From JABHHG01 sp964419445 (GTDB lineage: Bacteria; Fidelibacterota; Marinisomatia; SCGC-AAA003-L08; D37C17): a stretch of DNA of 10,548 nucleotides. Below, piece after piece: positions 7,528 to 10,548 of the stretch. The stretch spans positions 1 to 10,548 of the forward strand of contig CAYQPE010000065.1 in the NCBI GenBank assembly GCA_964419445.1. Reading direction: 5' to 3'. Position 1 is the stretch's first letter. Each line of letters begins with the position of its first letter. The notes below the pieces were generated by a model, which worked only from the letters and a program-made list of their open reading frames with translations, was not told the origin of the DNA and did not search any database. The translations under genes and the position numbers were made by a program.

Positions 7528-7655
7528 AAAATTCCTCTATTTGTAAATTTTTTAAGGTCTAAAATTACACATCATCTAGAGATTTTCCATCGGGATTATT
7601 CCTTTAGAAATAAGCTTAAAACGTCTAAATTAGCTCCTAGAATGGGAGGGGATTC
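7528..7655. promoter_or_regulatory. Divergent intergenic region carrying the promoters of the men operon and the monooxygenase gene
   Basis: These 128 AT-rich bases separate menB (leftward) from the exported monooxygenase gene (rightward), so promoters for both must lie here or just inside the genes. I cannot point to a convincing -35/-10 pair on either strand. A loose direct repeat, GTCTAAAATTA near 7557-7567 and GTCTAAATTA near 7623-7632, is present but short. The end holds a strong ribosome binding site for the rightward gene. Confidence 0.5.
7644..7651 (+). promoter_or_regulatory. Strong ribosome binding site of the monooxygenase gene
   Basis: GGGAGGGG sits four bases before the ATG at 7656. 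It supports this start, which also gives a proper signal peptide. Confidence 0.75.
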
Positions 7656-9404
7656 ATGTTTAGACAGTACTATTCCAAAATACTAACTTTTTTGCTAATA
7701 TCAACATTATTCTCACATGAATGCGTTGAATTAAATCCATTTGACTATGGATTTTGTGATATGCCTTTGGGCATTGGATGGACAGAAGAGGGATGTGAAT
7801 ATATTTCGGGTTGCGATTGGGTAAATAGTGAAGGTGAGGACCATTCTGAGTTTTTCTTTCAATCAATGGAAGAATGTGAAATGGAGTGTACCGACCATAA
7901 CGGGATATTAGGTGACCTCAATGAAGATAATAGCGTAAATGTTCTAGATATTGTAATACTTGTAAATTTAATTATCAATAACGCCACTCCCAGTACGCAT
8001 ATCCAATGGGCTGCAGATTTAAATATAGATACAATGCTTAATGTGCTTGATGTGGTGCTTATTGTTAATGCAATTTTAGATGCAAGTTCTGAAACTCGCC
8101 CTACATGGGATATTATTAGAGATGATATTATTGTTCCAAGATGTGCAAGTTGCCATACTGCAGGCAGTTTTTATGCAGAGCAATCTGGTTTAGTTTTAAC
8201 TGCGGAGGTAGCATATCAGGAAATAATTAATACTCTTCCTACAAATAGCTCAGCCGCTGAAGATGGGCTCGTTCAGATTAGTAATGAGGGTGGGCTATTG
8301 GCAATACAACGGAGCTATTTATGGGAAAAAATTAATATTAGAGATCAAGAGCATTATCTTAGCGATCATCCATACTACGGTGAATTCATGCCACTGGGGG
8401 GACCATTTTTACCTAATGGACAATTGGCATTTATTGAAGAATGGATTTTGGCAGGTGCACCTCAAACAGGGGTAGTAGTTGATCCAATTTTATTATCAGA
8501 TACCACCATTTATACTTCACCCGAATTTGAAATATTGGAAGTTCCTGAAAATGGACTCCAGCTCCACATGGGGCCATTTGAAGTTCCACCTGGTGGTGAC
8601 ATGGAATTATTATCCTATGAAGACCCCGACTTTACTGAAGATGTATTTATCAATCGAGTAAAAATTTCTATGCGACCTGGAAGTCATCATTTCATATTAT
8701 ATACATTCACAGATGATATTCCTTCATATTTTATCCCTGATGAAGGTGAAATTCGACCATTTTACGATGATAATGGAGAATTGATATATGGCAATCTATT
8801 GGCTATGCAATACCATAAATTCGTAACGGGAACACAATGGCCAGCAATGGATTTTCACTTTCCTGAAGGAGTGGCCCTTCGATTCCCTCATGAATATGGG
8901 TTTGATATGAATACTCATTATCTTAATTATACTGACTCACCTATAACGGGTGAGATTTATACGAATTTATATTTTTCAGAACCTGAAGAAGTTGAGCATA
9001 TAGCAGAAATTTTGATGCTCAATAATCAGAGTTTAAATATTCCTCCTAATCAAGTTTCTACAGTAGAACGTACATATAATTTTAATCAAATTCGATCAGA
9101 ACATAATCTTGGGAATAATGTTGATGAAATTAAAATTATTCAATTATTCACACATGCACATGAGCATATGGTACGCTTTGATATTGAAGTGATAAATGCA
9201 GATGATACTTCGGAACTTGTATATACTGCATTAGACTGGGAACATCCACCTATATTGCAATTAAATGAACCCCTTGTAATTACCCAAGGAATGGGATTAA
9301 AACTCATCTGTACATTTGATAATTGGACTAATGAACATCTAAACTTTGGGTTATTAAGTACTGATGAAATGATGATTCTATTTGGATATTTCTATGCGGA
9401 ATAA
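7656..9404 (+). CDS. Exported cytochrome c / PHM-type copper monooxygenase with Kunitz-like and dockerin modules
   Basis: This 582-residue secreted protein has five parts. A signal peptide is formed by the hydrophobic stretch at 9-20. A six-cysteine module follows (Cys23, 34, 47, 53, 74, 78; ends EECEMEC). Two dockerin-type calcium loops come next (87-98, 121-132). A c-type heme site is at CASCH (163-167), with Met245 in FMPLGGPFLPNG as likely axial ligand and an EEWILAGAP end, as in planctomycete-type cytochromes. From about 290 it matches copper type II, ascorbate-dependent monooxygenases (peptidylglycine alpha-hydroxylating family). Expected copper ligands are all present: His344-His345 and His421 (first copper), His500 and His502 in THAH plus Met572 in TDEMM (second copper). 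It probably acts outside the cytoplasmic membrane. The substrate is unknown, and the heme may replace ascorbate as electron donor (inference). No type IX sorting tail is visible. Confidence 0.88.
   Translation: MFRQYYSKILTFLLISTLFSHECVELNPFDYGFCDMPLGIGWTEEGCEYISGCDWVNSEGEDHSEFFFQSMEECEMECTDHNGILGDLNEDNSVNVLDIVILVNLIINNATPSTHIQWAADLNIDTMLNVLDVVLIVNAILDASSETRPTWDIIRDDIIVPRCASCHTAGSFYAEQSGLVLTAEVAYQEIINTLPTNSSAAEDGLVQISNEGGLLAIQRSYLWEKINIRDQEHYLSDHPYYGEFMPLGGPFLPNGQLAFIEEWILAGAPQTGVVVDPILLSDTTIYTSPEFEILEVPENGLQLHMGPFEVPPGGDMELLSYEDPDFTEDVFINRVKISMRPGSHHFILYTFTDDIPSYFIPDEGEIRPFYDDNGELIYGNLLAMQYHKFVTGTQWPAMDFHFPEGVALRFPHEYGFDMNTHYLNYTDSPITGEIYTNLYFSEPEEVEHIAEILMLNNQSLNIPPNQVSTVERTYNFNQIRSEHNLGNNVDEIKIIQLFTHAHEHMVRFDIEVINADDTSELVYTALDWEHPPILQLNEPLVITQGMGLKLICTFDNWTNEHLNFGLLSTDEMMILFGYFYAE
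7914..8081 (+). repeat. Two dockerin type I-like calcium-binding repeats within the monooxygenase gene
   Basis: The repeats are GDLNEDNSVNVLDIVILVNLI and ADLNIDTMLNVLDVVLIVNAI, 34 residues apart in phase. Each has the DxNxDxxxNxxD calcium loop followed by a hydrophobic helix, the hallmark of a dockerin F-hand pair. In organisms without cellulosomes such pairs usually serve as assembly or calcium-stabilising modules rather than cellulosome anchors. Confidence 0.88.
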
Positions 9405-9407
9405 AAT

Positions 9408-10548
9408 ATGACTAAAAATATTCGGCAAGAAGTAAAAACTATTGCCAATGAAATTATAAAAACTCGTCGCGATTTTCATAAATATCCTGAATTAGGATTT
9501 GAAGAACATCGTTCAGCAAAAATTATCGCCGAAAAACTTTCCTCTTATGGCCTAGATGTTGAAACTGCAGTTGGTAAAACAGGTGTTGTGGGAGTTTTAA
9601 ATCCTACGCACACCGGGAAAACTATCGCCTTACGTGCAGATATGGATGCACTCCCCATTCAAGAAACAGGAGATGTAGAATATGCTTCTCAGCATGATGG
9701 TGTAATGCATGCATGTGGTCATGATGGACACATGGCAATGTTATTGGGTGCAGCACAAATATTGGCCAAGAAAAAGAATGAATTAGATGGTTGTGTGAAA
9801 TTTATTTTTCAACCAGCAGAAGAAGGCTATGGTGGTGCAAAATATATGATTGAAGATGGTGCGCTTAAAGGTGTAGATGAAATTTATGGTGCACATCTAT
9901 GGAATTATCAGGAATTTGGTACTATTGGTGTAAAGCCTGGACCGGTGATGGCGGCAGCAGATTTATTCAAAATTACCATTAAAGGAATTGGGGGACATGG
10001 AGCAACACCCCATGGGACAGTTGATTCAGTGGTGGTGGCTTCTCATATTATTCAAGCATTGCAAACAATTGTAAGTCGAAATACAAACCCATTAGAGAGT
10101 ACAGTGGTTACTATAGGTCAAATAAATGGTGGTTATAATTTTAATGTAATTGCTGACGAAGTTATTCTCAAAGGTACCACACGTTCCTATACAGAGAAAA
10201 ATCGGCAACTTATAAAAACTAGAATGAATGAAATTTTGGATGGACTCTCAACTTCATTTAATGCTGACATTATTTTAGATTATGAAGATGGATATCCTCC
10301 AACAATTAATAATGAAGATTGTGCTGAAAAACTATATCATTCTGCATATAAAATTGTAGGTAAGAATGTTGGCGAGCCATATTTATCCATGGGAGGTGAA
10401 GATTTTAGCTATTTCGCCAATGAAATTCCAGGATGTTTTTTCTTTATTGGATCTTCACCTAAGGATAGAGAACCGCTTTCAACACCGCATCATTGCTCAC
10501 ATTTTGATATTCACGAAGATGCTTTGTTGGTGGGATCTAGCGTATTTG
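9408..10548 (+). CDS. M20D family amidohydrolase (hippurate / N-acyl-amino-acid hydrolase type), 3' truncated
   Basis: This is a di-metal (Zn/Mn) hydrolase that removes acyl groups from N-acyl amino acids. The reading frame is open through the window end, giving 380 residues; the family is about 390-400, so only a short tail is missing. Motifs: DFHKYPELGFEE (22-33), RADMDALPIQE (76-86), HACGHDGHMAMLLGAA (101-116) with metal ligands Cys103 and His105, FQPAEEG (134-140) with Glu138/Glu139, GAHLW (161-165) with His163, and HHCSHFDIHEDAL (361-373), where His362 is the likely last ligand. The lid domain is present (GGHGATPHGTVDS, 195-207). There is no signal peptide, so it is cytoplasmic. Substrate could be hippurate, N-acetyl-diaminopimelate or other acyl amino acids. 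It begins three bases after the monooxygenase stop, so the two are likely co-transcribed. Confidence 0.95.
   Translation, partial: MTKNIRQEVKTIANEIIKTRRDFHKYPELGFEEHRSAKIIAEKLSSYGLDVETAVGKTGVVGVLNPTHTGKTIALRADMDALPIQETGDVEYASQHDGVMHACGHDGHMAMLLGAAQILAKKKNELDGCVKFIFQPAEEGYGGAKYMIEDGALKGVDEIYGAHLWNYQEFGTIGVKPGPVMAAADLFKITIKGIGGHGATPHGTVDSVVVASHIIQALQTIVSRNTNPLESTVVTIGQINGGYNFNVIADEVILKGTTRSYTEKNRQLIKTRMNEILDGLSTSFNADIILDYEDGYPPTINNEDCAEKLYHSAYKIVGKNVGEPYLSMGGEDFSYFANEIPGCFFFIGSSPKDREPLSTPHHCSHFDIHEDALLVGSSVF

Noticed and set aside
7557..7632. Direct repeat GTCTAAA(A)TTA as a possible operator pair
   Set aside because: Two copies of about ten bases with an indel are too weak to call a regulator site without conservation data.
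7612..7635. Possible hairpin AGCTTAA / TTAGCT in the divergent intergenic region
   Set aside because: The arms pair only with a bulge and are short and AT-rich; this is expected by chance at this base composition.

Overview
The window is AT-rich bacterial DNA with compact genes. It holds eight complete housekeeping genes, one complete exported multidomain protein and one gene cut off by the right edge. The set of traits suggests a marine, free-living member of the Fibrobacterota-Chlorobi-Bacteroidota (FCB) side of the tree, and the Marinimicrobia (SAR406) group is my best guess. These traits are a K+-type membrane pyrophosphatase, a classical menaquinone pathway, Shine-Dalgarno starts, and an exported protein combining dockerin repeats, a planctomycete-style cytochrome c and a copper monooxygenase. 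The placement is inference, because no rRNA or other decisive marker is present.

Left block, + strand (35-3422): a membrane-bound pyrophosphatase (hppA) is followed 20 bases later by rpsF-rpsR-rplI, which encode ribosomal proteins S6, S18 and L9. There is no ssb between rpsF and rpsR. S6 carries an unusual glutamate-rich tail of about 70 residues. A strong hairpin plus T-tract ends this block at 3443-3477 and also lies just past the end of the convergent men operon.

Middle block, - strand (3476-7527), transcribed right to left: menB-menA-menC-menE, four menaquinone biosynthesis genes. The menA/menC junction is an ATGA overlap and menC/menE overlap by 14 bases. MenC makes o-succinylbenzoate, MenE activates it with CoA, MenB cyclises it to the 1,4-dihydroxy-2-naphthoyl thioester and MenA prenylates the naphthoate. 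menF, menD and menH are not here. MenE stops before the usual C-terminal motif that carries a catalytic lysine.

Right block, + strand (7656 to end): across a 128-base divergent intergenic region lies an exported protein of 582 residues. In order it has a signal peptide, a six-cysteine Kunitz-like module, two dockerin-type calcium repeats, a c-type heme domain and a complete copper type II monooxygenase core of the peptidylglycine alpha-hydroxylating (PHM) family. Three bases after it begins an M20D amidohydrolase (hippurate or N-acyl-amino-acid hydrolase type), truncated by the window end. The heme-copper fusion and its tight link to an N-acyl-amino-acid hydrolase are the most interesting content. 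No RNA genes, insertion sequences or CRISPR arrays were seen, and no gene-free stretch exceeds 130 bases.
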